From: Paramecium octaurelia
Taxonomy: Eukaryota; Ciliophora; Oligohymenophorea; Peniculida; Parameciidae
Direction of reading: 5' to 3'
Length of the DNA: 64,000 nucleotides
NCBI GenBank assembly: GCA_905182995.1
Contig: CAJJDP010000078.1
Location: forward strand, 186,001 to 250,000
Positions 34,572 to 45,780 of the stretch are shown piece after piece. Below the pieces are notes generated by a model, which was given only the letters and a program-made list of their open reading frames with translations, was not told the origin of the DNA and ran no database searches. The first letter of the stretch is position 1. The number at the start of each line of letters is the position of its first letter. Position numbers and translations under genes: made by a program.

Positions 34572-35325
34572 ATGTATCATATTTATCTAAAATCAGATTA
34601 AAATAGATGTCCTCAGATTCCATAACCTTTGCAATAATAAGTTAATGTACAACTATTTACAAACCAAATTCAATACAATCATCAACCCAATCATTAAATT
34701 TTATATTAGCATAATCCATACATACCAGAGTAATAAATTCAGGATCATCTCTAATATTTGAGTCAATAACAATATTTTCAACCCTCCACTAATTATTAAG
34801 TAAGACAAACAGCCACTGAACCACAAAAAAAGAATGACCAAAGATCATAATCTGCAAAATAATAATAGCAATCAATAGATGATTCGTAACGGTACAAACC
34901 ATACACCATCAAGGATTACGAAATGATGAAAAAGACAGCAAATGCTAAATTAGGAGGATTGGGTCCTAATATCAGTGGCGAAGAATGGGCAAAAGAGAAG
35001 GAAAAGCTACACAAAAGATAAGAATTTGCAGAATAAGTCAGGCAGTTTAATTCAACCAATATCATAACTATCAAAAATAAAGAAACCAAACCTTCTGAAG
35101 TTAATGCTAGGTATTATTATAAATATATCTAGGCAAAAGGCGATTGAATTTGCCAGAAATATACCAAAACCAGTGGCCAAAAAAAAAGATGATATTGCAA
35201 TGAAGAGTATGCCCAATAAACCTGTAAATAATCAAGGAATCAATAGGGATCCTTTTGATGATGAAATTGCAAGACTGGAAAGAGAACATATAAAATATTT
35301 AAACTAATTGGATAAAATGAAATGA
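34572..35325 (+). CDS. Jhy-like ciliary protein, 243 residues
   Basis: Starts MYHIYLKSD, directly after an in-frame TGA. The first 95 residues are Gln/Asn/Pro-rich and probably disordered. Then comes a conserved block, YKPYTIKDYEMM followed by KLGGLGPN, that resembles the C-terminal domain of animal JHY proteins, which are needed for motile cilia. A charged coiled tail ends LDKMK. A 22-nt intron (35110-35131) restores the frame and the total divides by three. More than 20 TAA/TAG codons lie in the Gln-rich part, which hides this gene in a standard-code reading. The Jhy assignment rests on one motif from memory, so it is moderate. Confidence 0.6.
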
Positions 35326-35538
35326 TTTTTCATGTAATTTTATATTAACATACTTCTTATGCCTTGAATATAGATATGTATAATTTATATAAATATTTAT
35401 TCTAAAATATTATTCTTTTGAGCTTATGAATTAATCTAAACTTTCATTTAAAATATTAATATTATAATTCAAATGTGATTATAAAATTATATTAAAATTC
35501 ATCATAATAGAATAAATTCATTACACATTCATCTTATG

Positions 35539-37555
35539 TCAATAAGTATTATTATAATTAAAGAAATAAAATGGCTATTTTGATTTAAATACTCCTGTTA
35601 AGTGATGGTTCTTTGATTATTAAATAATTTATTTTAGAATACAACAAACAGGTTTATTGTATCTAGAGAAAAAGCATGGCTCTTCACATTTTTGAGAATT
35701 CAAAATAGCACTATACCCAAGTGACAAAGCATTCTTAAGATAAATAATTATTTGGTACTTTTATGTGCTTGATTTTGAAGGTACTACTAGCAATATTGTT
35801 TCCTTTATTATGCAAATCCAGAATAACCAATTCTTATTATCCTTAATCACTAAAATTAAACTAATATTTACAATTAAGGAAATTATTATTAATAAATGTT
35901 AGGTTCATCAACTTACATATTCTCTGACTAGGATGGAACAATATTGATAATTTTATTAAAATAATCAATATCTTAACTATAAAGATCGAAAAAGTCCAAA
36001 AAGGTCTTACCAATCTCTTCATTATCAGTATCACGTACACGTTTAATTTATAGTAAAGCTAAGATCATAGTCAGAATGCAATAGCTATTCAAACCACCCT
36101 TATTACAAATCAATGAGATACTTGGTAAGCATTTAAAAGATTAATAGATTTAAAGTAAAACTTCAGAATTAAAGCAAGACTTTTAAACTATTTAAATTCT
36201 TTCTAAAATTCAATCATTGAATTGGCAGTTTTTCTGCCTGAATGATCGTTTTTACTAATTGTGATATCAATCAGTTTATTTTAGAATTCTTATGAGCATT
36301 GCATTTTCAAAACTGGTTTCCTTGCATTATCAATTACTTTCACATCCTTAATAAAGCCTTGTATCTAAAACTATATACCATAATACTTTGAATTATTCAG
36401 CAATCTTATACAAAGAGATCCTTTCTTATTCATTTGTTTCTATTACAATATCAATATCAGAGTCAAGCAAATTTAAACCCGTATAACAAGAACCGTATAA
36501 AAAGGCACGAGATTTAGAACATACAGTTTGAACAGTCTAATAATCGTATGAGAATAGTTCATACTTCATCAACCACCTACACAATTTTGTCAATAATTGG
36601 CCTTTATTCTTCCAATAATTTATTCAACTCTTGAGAGAAGGTATTGATTTCAAAAGATAATTACCTAAATTTACTAATAAGTTACTTTACAATGTCATCT
36701 AGGGTAGTTCTATGTTAAGGTAAAGTAACGATGGTTTCGGAGATCAATTAATCATAAAATGGTTGATTTATATAATTATGCTCTGGAATTTATGATTCTG
36801 AGTCTTTCTTTTCTTTGTTTTCAGTTTGGATAGCCTGATCATTGAATACTTTTGGTGGTTTATGAAAAATTTCACAATAATCCTCGTATTTGGAGGATTT
36901 CTGTGAATTTTAATTATTTTCAACTAATTCTTCTTGTTTTCTTTTTCTATTTGGGGATTTTTGAAATTGAATTTCTTCTTCAATAAGTTGGTTTCTAGTT
37001 TCTTGATTGCAAGCAACATCTAATGGTGTTTGAAGTTGTTAATTTTTTTTTTTATAGAGATTTTCTTTTTGACAAATACTTTTTATAATTTATAAATTGC
37101 CCAATCTAGATGCTACATGTAAGGCTGTGTCTCCATTTTCATCTTGTCCAGAGGCTCCATACTATTCAATAATCTTTTGTGCAGTTTTAAAATTGCCTTT
37201 ACGCAGAGATTTGATTAAGTGTTAAGGCTTTTCAAGTGAGGCTAGTTAAAGTAATGTTTCCACAATATCCCAATTATCTTATTCTGATTATATCGCGATA
37301 TCAAGTGCTACTTTAAATTATTTTTTCTCAAACTTTTCTTTGTATTTTATAATTTCATTTAATATGCTAATTTTGCCGCTTTTTGCTGCCTAGATCAAAG
37401 CAGTGTTTCCTTAATTATCCTTATAATTGAAATCAATTTATTATCTTGATATTTTTGGAAAACATTTACTTTAAAATTTATTAGATGCATTATAAGTGTT
37501 CTTCACTATCTCTAGTATATTAAATGCATTCAACTAAGGCCTATGAAAAATTCAT
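35539..37555 (-). CDS. Ankyrin-repeat TRF4-type nucleotidyltransferase
   Basis: The N-terminal third carries ankyrin repeats: GNTALIQAAKSG and later GDTALHVASRLGNL and QTPLDVAC. After a charged linker comes a DNA polymerase-beta-like nucleotidyltransferase core, with LYGSCYTGLNLLDSDIDIVI at about 36440-36495 (GS motif plus two Asp). Next is the poly(A) polymerase-associated region with GGLNSYCILTMILALLQ and a TFLDFFDLYS segment. This is the layout of noncanonical poly(A)/poly(U) polymerases such as TRF4/PAPD or Cid1. It probably tails RNA. The third catalytic Asp should lie in ITISKND or nearby and was not confirmed. Introns of 28, 22, 23 and 25 nt were placed in the catalytic half. The ankyrin fusion is unusual. 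Confidence 0.75.
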
Positions 37556-37806
37556 TTATGCTGTTTAATTTACTCTTATATAATCTTCCAATTAAACATA
37601 TTCACCTAAATTTCAAATGTACTGGTACCTTGATTAGTAAATTCGACTATTTTTTATTAGTGAATAGATTATTATTACATATCGTGATTTTTAATAATTT
37701 ATTTAATACATTAACAAAAATTCTCATTATAATAAAACAGTCCATATATACAGATAATAATAAAATTAAGTAAAAACAAAAACTGTTTTATCAAATATAG
37801 ATTGAA
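37556..37806. other. Intergenic, AT-rich, inverted repeat
   Basis: No gene seen. Near 37731-37790 the 9-bp arms ATAAAACAG and CTGTTTTAT flank about 45 bp, a weak potential hairpin of unknown significance. Confidence 0.3.
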
Positions 37807-38025
37807 TCAAAGTGGCTAGGTGGATTCTTATAAAATAAGAGGTCTTTGCACATTTAGCAATATGTGTACTAATTCAAATAATCTCATGTCTCCATCGAGT
37901 TTCTAAGTTTTCACTTTGCCAACTAAGATAGATAAATAAGGAAGTAGAAAATTCCTTTTTTAATTAGTTTAATTAATTCTATCCCAATACGCTTGTGAAA
38001 TAAGGTTCGATAGCTCTTTAACCAT
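37807..38025 (-). CDS. Small protein, 72 residues, start unsure
   Basis: A frame from MVKELSNLISQ to TGA at 37807-37809, preceded by an in-frame TGA. The sequence is mixed helical with hydrophobic runs (LLPYLSILVG and LFELVHILLN). All three minus-strand frames are unusually open here, and an exon upstream (MNKNLNLT, from 38072) could splice in by a 34-nt intron, giving a different product. The family is not recognised. Confidence 0.35.
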
Positions 38026-38188
38026 TAGAAAACATCAAAGTTTACTTACGTCAAATTTAAATTCTTATTCATTTTAATTTTGCAATAATACAATTATGTC
38101 TATTGAATACACTCTTTACTTTATAATATTAAATAAAATACCAGCATCTATTTCTATAAAGATTTCCACACTTTGGTCTATAATGGGT

Positions 38189-38473
38189 TCATCTCAATTT
38201 AAGAAGATGGACTGAAATATAAATGGAATTAAGATTACTTGATGAAGTTTAGATTACTGATTGCTAATTTTTCTTAAGTACATGCTTAGTTCTTTCTTTG
38301 TATAGTACTGTTAATATCTTCTTTTGTGGAAGCCCTCCTGAAAGCCATAATATTGAAACTCTTGCAGAATTGACTTGACTCGTAACTAGTAGTTCGTCCC
38401 AATGTGATGTCGGACTCTTTAGGTTATGTGTGTGAATGGTGGATTTGAATTTTTCGTAAGATTGAGTAATCAT
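38189..38473 (-). CDS. Hypothetical protein, 94 residues
   Basis: An intronless frame from MITQSYEKFKS to TGA at 38189-38191. It has a polar N terminus, a central strand/turn region (VSILWLSGGLPQKK) and a basic end. No signal peptide and no known domain. It is divergent from the PB1 gene, with 179 bp between starts. Confidence 0.45.
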
Positions 38474-38652
38474 TAGTAGATGACACTTATTTCATTTATA
38501 AATTATAATTATGTTTTAAATATCCATTGCATTTGCCATTTGTAGTTCATATGAAAGCAAAGGAGTATTGGATAAATTGCGTTTGTTAATATCAAAATCT
38601 ATATTCGATTAGAGAATACTTATGAAATAATATTAATAAAATATAAAAGAAA

Positions 38653-39314
38653 ATGTCTAATATAAAAATCGTGTATAAGAGAAAAGTCCATAAATTACCA
38701 GCAAAGGTCTCAAATTATTAGGAAATCGTTGAAACCATAAAGACCATATATCCACAACTCAAAGAAGTTCATTTATTTACCATTATCGATCCTAGTAAGT
38801 ATTTAAATTATTCTCAGCTGATCCCAATGGAATAGAAGAAATCAATTGTGATTTCAGTTTATCATTCTTGAAAAAACTGTATAAATAAATGGGATGGCCA
38901 ACAATCAAATTGCTAGTAGTAGAAAATGAAAAGGATGAAAATCAAATTAAAAACTCTATGGATTTACTAAATCAAAGCACAATAGTTTTGGATTAATCAA
39001 ATTACCAATAAAATAAACCTAATATAGAGAAAGAAATTGGAAATGTAAAGGCTAAAGAACCTCAAAAATAAGTTAACGATTATAAAAAAGATGAAAAATT
39101 AAAACAAACACTTATTGAAATCATTGATGAACGATTAAGGTACCATAAGCTATTAATTTCAAATACCTAAGAAACCGATATGATAGAAAAGGCTAAACAA
39201 TTGAGTTAAATTTTCCCCTAATAACCTCAGGATTAGTTACTTGAATTCGTAAAGCAATAGGGCTCTAATTTATCATTAGAAGAGTTAGCATTGTTGCTGA
39301 CTCAGAATTAATGA
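38653..39314 (+). CDS. PB1 plus UBA/CUE-like protein, NBR1-like short paralog
   Basis: A protein of 212 residues. The N terminus MSNIKIVYKRKVHKLP matches that of the gene at 12872 almost residue for residue, and the first intron (23 nt) lies at the same place in the PB1-like domain. A charged linker follows, and the last 45 residues (AKQLSQIFPQQ...EELALLL) match the UBA/CUE-like end of the longer protein. The Ig-like middle of the longer protein is absent. The exon total divides by three. The pair therefore shares both ends and differs by one domain. Binding to PB1 partners and ubiquitin is inferred from the fold only. Confidence 0.65.
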
Positions 39315-39356
39315 TTATTTGATTTATATATTAAATAAATTAAAAAAGATTTAAAA

Positions 39357-39567
39357 ATGGTAATAGCTTCACACTTATTGTTTAATAGGGAGCACACAAA
39401 TCCTTGAGAATGAAGAAAAGATTAATAAAAGCCAATAAATAAAACAGACCATTACCAAATTGGTTCAGATACAGAACTGACAATACAATCAGGTATTTGA
39501 AATTGCAATTTTTAGATATAATTCAAAGAGAAGACACTGGAGAAGAACTAAGCTTAATATCAATTGA
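39357..39567 (+). CDS. RPL39: 60S ribosomal protein L39 (eL39)
   Basis: A complete 52-residue eL39. After the initiator Met a 29-nt intron (39360-39388) follows at once. Then come GAHKSLRMKKRLIKANKQ, the conserved NRPLPNWFRYRTDNTIR and, after a second 23-nt intron (39493-39515), YNSKRRHWRRTKLNI before TGA. Length and sequence match the universal family. It lies near the tunnel exit of the large subunit. A TAA codon serves as Gln in KANKQN. With the two introns removed the total divides by three. It follows the PB1 gene after 42 bp on the same strand. Confidence 0.97.
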
Positions 39568-40231
39568 GTCATGATTAGCATTATTACATGTACAAATTAA
39601 CACCAATACTCATTTTATTCATACTCATTATTTATATTCACAAGCATTGAAAATTAAATATAAAAATAGCTCAATCGATTTGCGAAGTTTTACAAAATCA
39701 ATATTCTGCTATTCTCTGTATTTTAATTATGTAATTTAGCTATGTAATAGAGTGCTCCTCAATTATCCAATTTTAGAATAATTTATTTCATAAGGTTTTC
39801 ATTCAATTTTTTAATCAATCTGCAATTGACTTTTTTAAATTAAATTTATTAATACCCAAAATATTTGCATCTTGTAATCAAAACCATTTGAATGAAGGAA
39901 ATAAGAATATTTTCTTAAGATCTAATTAATGACTTTATCAATTAAGATTTTTTCAATAATCTTATTTTAGAGTGTGAATAATTTCAATTTTAACTCATGT
40001 AAAGTTATTTAAGTATACTTTTTTTTAAAATCTTAGACATATATACTTAGAATTACATGCTTAACTTACACCTATATACCTCCTTTGATGAAGTTAATTA
40101 GAAAAGGGAGGACATGTAGATTATGTATGCTCTAATTCTTTATGATAATTAATGAATTTCAACAACTGAATAAATTCTGTTATTCCAATCATAATATTGC
40201 GTATTGATAGAATCAATAATTGATTGAACAT
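39568..40231. other. Intergenic, very AT-rich
   Basis: No supported gene. Short open stretches on both strands lack starts or splice signals. Base composition is extreme, with many poly-T runs. Confidence 0.4.
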
Positions 40232-40413
40232 TCAATTATTTGATAATGTATATGATAAATTCCAAATTGAAACATAATGGTTTTTAGTGCATCTGATCTT
40301 TTAGAGTCATCTTATCATACCCCAATTGAGTATTTGTAGCCATTTCTTCTTGTTAACTTGATTGCTAATACCAAATTTGACTTTTTTTGATGACTTTGAA
40401 TTTGTGTATTCAT
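40232..40413 (-). CDS. Possible small protein, 52 residues
   Basis: Starts MNTQIQSHQKKS. A 23-nt intron (GTATGATAAG...AAAAG) leads to a second exon ending TLSNN before TGA, and the total divides by three. An alternative exon phase is also open. Support is only a standard-length intron and a start codon, so confidence is low. No family is recognised. Confidence 0.25.
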
Positions 40414-40563
40414 AAAATATAATTAGTTGTAATATTGATTTAAGAGTCATAAATTGTGTACGTGTATATTTTAATAGTTGGAATGAGAATAGGATGAGAG
40501 AATAGGGAATGTGAGTAATAAAAAATAATTTGATGAAAAAAAAATAATTAACGTAATAAATAT

Positions 40564-42387
40564 ATGTAACAATCTACTGCAAAAAATCTGAGGGACTTGC
40601 TCATAAAACAATAACTGAATTCTAAGATCCATTTCAAGGGGGAGCCAATAAAGGCACCAGTCAGGAAGCAATCTGGAACTTGGGAATGCCAATGCAATCT
40701 AAAAAATTGTTCAATCTGCTCTCGTAGGAAGGTGAATCAGAGTCCCATGATTCGTCAATCAGATTCAAGAAAGGACATAAAGGTTGGAAGTTCAATATCA
40801 GCCCATCAATCACCTAACAGGGAGAAACAAAGTCAGATCTTAATGAATAGACAACCATCAGCAAAAAAACCATCGTACGCAGAGAATATCATATATCATA
40901 AAAGCAATGTTAGCAATTCGTAAGTGTACGAACATAGTTATCAATTGAAAAGTAAAGTAATACCAAAAAAAGTTGAGAGCAAAAGCATGTTGAGCAGTAC
41001 CTAGATGTCATTTAAGTTGAAGTTGGCTAGCAAATACAATTCAGCGAATTCAGTAAATTCAATAAATTCACAATCTCGATCTGAACAGATATTGAACTCA
41101 ATATCTGAGTCAGCTCCCAATTCCCCCAAAAAGGAGAAGCAATCTCATGGTCGTAAATCAGAGTTGAATGATAAAACTCAATTGGTAGCACAGCAGGTTG
41201 AGAGTCTCCCTCCAGAGATAGTGGGACGCCAACATTTTAAATTTCTATATGTGATTGGGAAGGGAGGTTTTGGTAGAGTATGGAAGGCAGAAATGAAGAA
41301 AAATAAAAAGATGTACGCTCTAAAGGAAATGGCTAAGGCTAAGATCATTCAGAAACGTAGTGTAAATTCTGTACTAAATGAGAAATATTTGTTAGAACAT
41401 CTTCATCACCCCTTCCTTGTTAATATGTCATATGCATTCTAAGACAGAGAGAATCTATATCTAATCATCGATCTCTTGACCGGTGGAGATTTACGTTTCC
41501 ATTTAGGTAAGATGAGACGATTCAGTGAAGCTCAAACAAGTACATATTGTTCTTTTAAGTTGATTAGAATTCTTTGTTGCCTGTATTCTCCTCTCTCTAA
41601 CCTACCTACATCAACATGGCATCATCCATCGAGATCTAAAGCCCGAGAACCTAGTCCTGGAGGAAGATGGCTACATGAGATTGACTGATCTTGGAATTGC
41701 ACGTATAAACAAGGGGAATAATGCTGGAGATACTTCTGGCACTCCAGGATATATGGCACCTGAAGTCATGTGTAGAATGGATCACTCCATTGTTGCAGAC
41801 TATTATGCCTTAGGTGTTATTACATATGAATTAATGCTTGGACGTAGACCATATAATGGTAGAACCAGACAAGACATTCGTGAATAGATCTTGGCGAAAT
41901 AAGTCTAAGTAAGGAGAGAAGAAATGCCTAATTATTGGAGTGAAAGTGCTATGGATTTTGTTAATACAGTATAGATTCAATCATATGCAGTTAATCTAAC
42001 GGAAACCGGAGAGAAGATTGGGAGCCAATGGCATTGAAGAAATACTTCATCATCCTTGGCTCAAAGGATTTCCATGGGATGATCTCTTAAAAAAGAAATT
42101 GACAGCTCTCTATATTCCAGGAGTATGTTAATATATGTAAGGTAGGCTGTGGACAACAATTTTGATTTCCAAAACTAGATATCAGAAGAGACATAATTGA
42201 ATGATGAGTAATAACTTGAGAATCAGGTTATGTTGCGTCGAGATACAGTTCAAGGTAATGGAATGGCAATATTTCAATAGCACTATTTGATGGGTATCAG
42301 TATGATGTTGATCTCTCAAAACTATAACATTAATAAACTCAAAAAAATACATAGAGGAGATTTTAACAATCACCAGACAAAAAATGA
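40564..42387 (+). CDS. AGC-family protein kinase, 574 residues
   Basis: Starts MQQSTAKNLRDLL. The N-terminal 220 residues are polar and Ser-rich, with a small Cys cluster (ECQC, NCSIC) near residue 50. The kinase domain has the GKGGFGRVW loop, ALKEM lysine, HRDLKPEN, TDLGIAR (Leu for the DFG Phe), TPGYMAPEV, and a tail with RRLGANG and HHPWLKGFPW. It is closest to the kinase at 28885 and to the STK32/YANK group. Introns of 28, 22, 23 and 26 nt give 575 codons exactly. The C terminus (ALFDGYQYDV) matches the paralog's QFVGYEYQV. All catalytic Lys/Asp residues are present. The Cys cluster is absent in the paralog and might bind metal. Confidence 0.85.
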
Positions 42388-42444
42388 AATCTATAAATAT
42401 TTATATGATTAGTTAATATTAATCTTTATCTTTTGAATATTGTC

Positions 42445-43717
42445 TCATTATCCTTTTCTTGCTGAAACTGATTACTATTTGGAGACTGCATGTTCCTCAA
42501 TCAAAGAATCACCAACATATTCATTTACTCGTTTCTTAAGATATTCATTAACAGTTGCAATCTTCTCTCTGTAAATCAACAAAGATTCCTCTAATAATTG
42601 ATTCTCCTCGTGTCTTTTAGTCTTCTCTGAGTTGTACAACTTCTTTTTATAGTTGTATTCCTCTAAAATGGTAATGAATAAATGTAAAACCTTGAGTTAA
42701 ACTGAGAATTCTCATGCTTTGATCTTGTAATTCCTTCTTTTTGGTTAAGATATCAGATGCCAATTCTTTGTCATTCTGTAAGGAATTCAAGAACTTGGCC
42801 TTAGCATCATACTCTTATTTCAAAGATTCCTATTCAGCCAAGAGATTGGTCTTGAAATCAGCGAAATCGTTGGCAGATTGGATTTCTTGCTCTTCCAATC
42901 CTTTGATTGTTTCTCTCAATTTTTCAATCAATTATTAAATCACTCCTACAACATCCTTTGTCATCAATTACACTAATTATTCAGCATTTCCTCTCTGTCC
43001 TATTGAATGAATAATCAGATTTACTGGTTTGTGAGAATGAAGCCTCATCATCTCCTAATTTCACAAAGTCTTAGACTGCTTGTTCTTCAAAAAGGTTGGC
43101 ATACTTGCTCAATTTCTCAGCATAATCTCCAACGTGACTTTTTTCAATCAAATTAGTGTATTTGCTTTGAGCATCACTTCTGACCCAATCGAGTACTGAA
43201 AGTGCATTTTTGTACTCTCTAAGGGTATCAATGAACAAAGCATTGGCTTCGCAACGTTATCTAGAGTTTAATAAAAAAGAGATTTACTCAGCCAAGTTTT
43301 CTAATTTAACTTCATTTGCCTTATATCTCTTATTATTCCAATTCAAGTAATCTGTAGTTTGTTGTATCTTCAAGCTTGATTAAGTAGGATAAAGAATTAC
43401 TCAACAGCTTCGAGGTCTTGTGAGGCAGCAGCAGCACTCTTTGAGTTAACATTCACAATTCCTGAGAATTCATTGATATCTTATAAGATGGCATTCTCGA
43501 ATCTCTAGAAGGTGAGATCAGCCTTATCTTGAGCTTCAACATTAGCACCTTATAAATCTTCCAAGAGTGTCAAAACAGATTATATGGCATCCTAGGAACT
43601 CATCACATTTGTCTTAGAACTAAGCAAATTCAAAAAATCTGTGTTGATCTTCTTTGGACTACACAAAACACTTTGACTCAATAGTAAAATCACTAGCACT
43701 CCTGTTACACTCTTCAT
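42445..43717 (-). CDS. Trichocyst matrix protein (TMP family)
   Basis: A signal peptide (MKSVTGVLVILLLSQSVLC) is followed by a long, acidic, Ala/Gln/Glu/Leu-rich helical protein with coiled-coil character throughout (for example ILQDINEFSGIV and KSAAAASQD). It ends VSARKGQ. This is the pattern of Paramecium trichocyst matrix proteins, which are made as precursors, cleaved into two polypeptides and crystallised in the exocytotic dart organelle. The fairly high G+C content and codon use fit strong expression. At least two short introns are present. A second, different TMP lies at 47636. The exact TMP subgroup is not assigned. Confidence 0.8.
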
Positions 43718-43767
43718 TATTTATTTTATTATTACTACAAATACCGTTTTTATTAATATTAATTAAA

Positions 43768-45141
43768 TCACTATTGCTATAATCTTTATTCCTTCTATTC
43801 CCCATCACTATCTTGATCACTCTCTGAATCGTCATCCGATTCCACTTGATCTCCATTTTACAACTTTGCTATAGTCTCATGGAAATCATCATCTTGGGGA
43901 TCTCCAAACAACAAAATCTTGCTCTGGATCAATTTGTACTTTGGATATTCCTATAAATTAAATAGAATCTTAATACATTCATTATTTGATACACTAAACT
44001 CCAAGAGTTAAATTCTGATTACATCTCCTGTTGACAATTTTAACATTTCTACTGAAATTGCTACCTCTGAGTACACACTTCACAAATATCCTGAAATTAC
44101 AATCTCACTTAGAATTCCTTACTAAACTTCTTGTTCTTGAAGGTTGAATCAGGATCCAAATTTTGTAAGTAAAATAACAATTAACTAACCTATATTTACA
44201 CAGTACTTAGATTCATCTATCATGCATGTATTGAATGCCAATCTAAACATGAACTTCTATCTCAAACTACCATAATGGTAAAATTTGATTAGAATATCTC
44301 CATAGATCACAGTGTTCAACTATAATACTAATTCATTCCCTTTGTATTCGTAATTCTTAGTTTGTGCTTCTGATAATCCACTGTATATTCTATTCCATAA
44401 AAATAAACCAATTACTTCCTCATATCCTTCACTGTGTATATGTCTACATAAGGTTTGCTTGTATTTCCAGACATCTTCGGAGATGGTCTATATCAAATAT
44501 ATATCAAATAGTACCCAACAAATGTAATTGCTGACAACTTTTTTACTTAAGCACAATAATCTGGCGATTTGAAGATCTGATTGAAGTATTCAATGTATCT
44601 GATTTAAGATGGTTAAGTCACTCCAGATTTTGCCTTGTTGAATCTCTTCTTGGAATAGTAGAGTCTGGCTTCGTCTGGATTACTAGCTCTGCCACTGTAT
44701 AACATGTAACAACAAATCAATGTCCCTGTTCTCCCTTTTCCAGCTTAACAGTGGATGATTGCAACATGATTGATGTCTTCATTCAGAAACTAATCCACTT
44801 TCTTGCACACATCAAAAAGCATGTCGATTGGAGGTGAATGATGATCTTCCCATGCAAACTCAAGAATCTCAGATTAATATCACGCTACTTACTCTGTTCT
44901 CTCCAAACTTCTCATAATTGTACTTCCTATTGCTCAAGTTATACAGCATATATTTGTCCCCATGATGTTCTTACAAAAATTTGACTACATCGTCAATGTT
45001 ATTTCTAAAGGTGCTCTCAAATCCAGAGGCTGGAAATGACATTGCAATAACCCGATTGGTAATGTAGGTGAGATCTAAGTTATACTGTCCGTTGATAAAT
45101 CTAACTTTTTATCCAGAGACTAATTCTCTAAAGAAATTCAT
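43768..45141 (-). CDS. PTEN: PTEN phosphatidylinositol-3-phosphatase
   Basis: The N terminus (MNFFRELVSGQKVRF) and the following DLTYITNRVIAMSFPA match PTEN. The phosphatase P-loop HCQAGKGRTG lies at 44724-44753, with catalytic Cys and Arg and the two Lys/Arg-rich positions of PTEN, except that the residue after Cys is Gln, encoded by TAA, where PTEN has Lys. A C2-like domain follows, and an acidic tail (ESDDDSESDQDSD) ends the protein. It should remove the 3-phosphate of PIP3 and oppose PI3-kinase signalling. Several short introns occur. It is divergent from the gene at 45230, with 88 bp between starts. There is no PDZ-binding end. Confidence 0.9.
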
Positions 45142-45229
45142 GTATAATTAAAAATATAATTGATATTCTAAACCTAAACAAATAATGAATATTAATTGAG
45201 TACATACAATATATTAAAATTAAATTAAA
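45142..45229. promoter_or_regulatory. Short bidirectional intergenic region
   Basis: 88 bp between the divergent starts of PTEN and the next gene. It must contain both upstream regions. It is AT-rich, with no motif that I would name. Confidence 0.35.
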
Positions 45230-45726
45230 ATGTACATTGGTCTTTCCTCTCAGAATAAGACATGGTGGACTCATACTTCTTTAGTCCCATCTGAAACTCA
45301 TCAGAAGGTCTCCAATGTTATTAATGGAGTGAACAGCTTCCAAAACAAAGCCTCATTGATCTCCACATATTTAAGTTTGGAAGCAGTCAACAGGATCCCT
45401 GTGGCCAAGAAACTAGCCATTTATTTCAAGGCTGCTATAGTGGCGACTACATTCTTTGGATCAAGGTATTGAGAGTGGGTAAATAGAGAATCGCAGCGGG
45501 ATCCTTTTATCAAAGAAGCACATAATCAGAAATTGGCAAGTTATTGGATGGGGCACCAATTTGGGAAAATAAGTTTGACGTGCCTGAGTTGGATAAGAAA
45601 TTCTTCTTCATTGATGACGATAACAATTTTGAACCCTCTTTATGGCATCACGGAATGTATGAAATTATTAATTGTAAAAAAAGCAACTCAATCGAGAAGC
45701 CCAAGGTATTCTACAAGCATGAGTGA
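45230..45726 (+). CDS. Hypothetical protein, 157 residues
   Basis: Starts MYIGLSSQNKTWW. A 23-nt intron (GTATTGAGAG...TAGAG, the same kind of TAGAG end as in the kinase at 22596) joins two exons and gives 158 codons exactly. There is a mildly hydrophobic segment at about residues 65-80 (LAIYFKAAIVATTFF) and an acidic patch (FIDDDNNFEP). Higher G+C content and good codon bias suggest strong expression. It might be a mitochondrial or membrane-complex subunit, but no family is recognised. Confidence 0.55.
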
Positions 45727-45780
45727 TTTTAATCATTTAATGGATAAAATTTAAAATAAAATTAAATCTTTAAATAAATT

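Noticed and set aside
34468-34848. A minus-strand open frame of 127 codons with start and TGA.
   Set aside because: The plus strand over the same bases encodes the Gln-rich start of the Jhy-like gene, which has an in-frame upstream stop, a good intron and a conserved domain.
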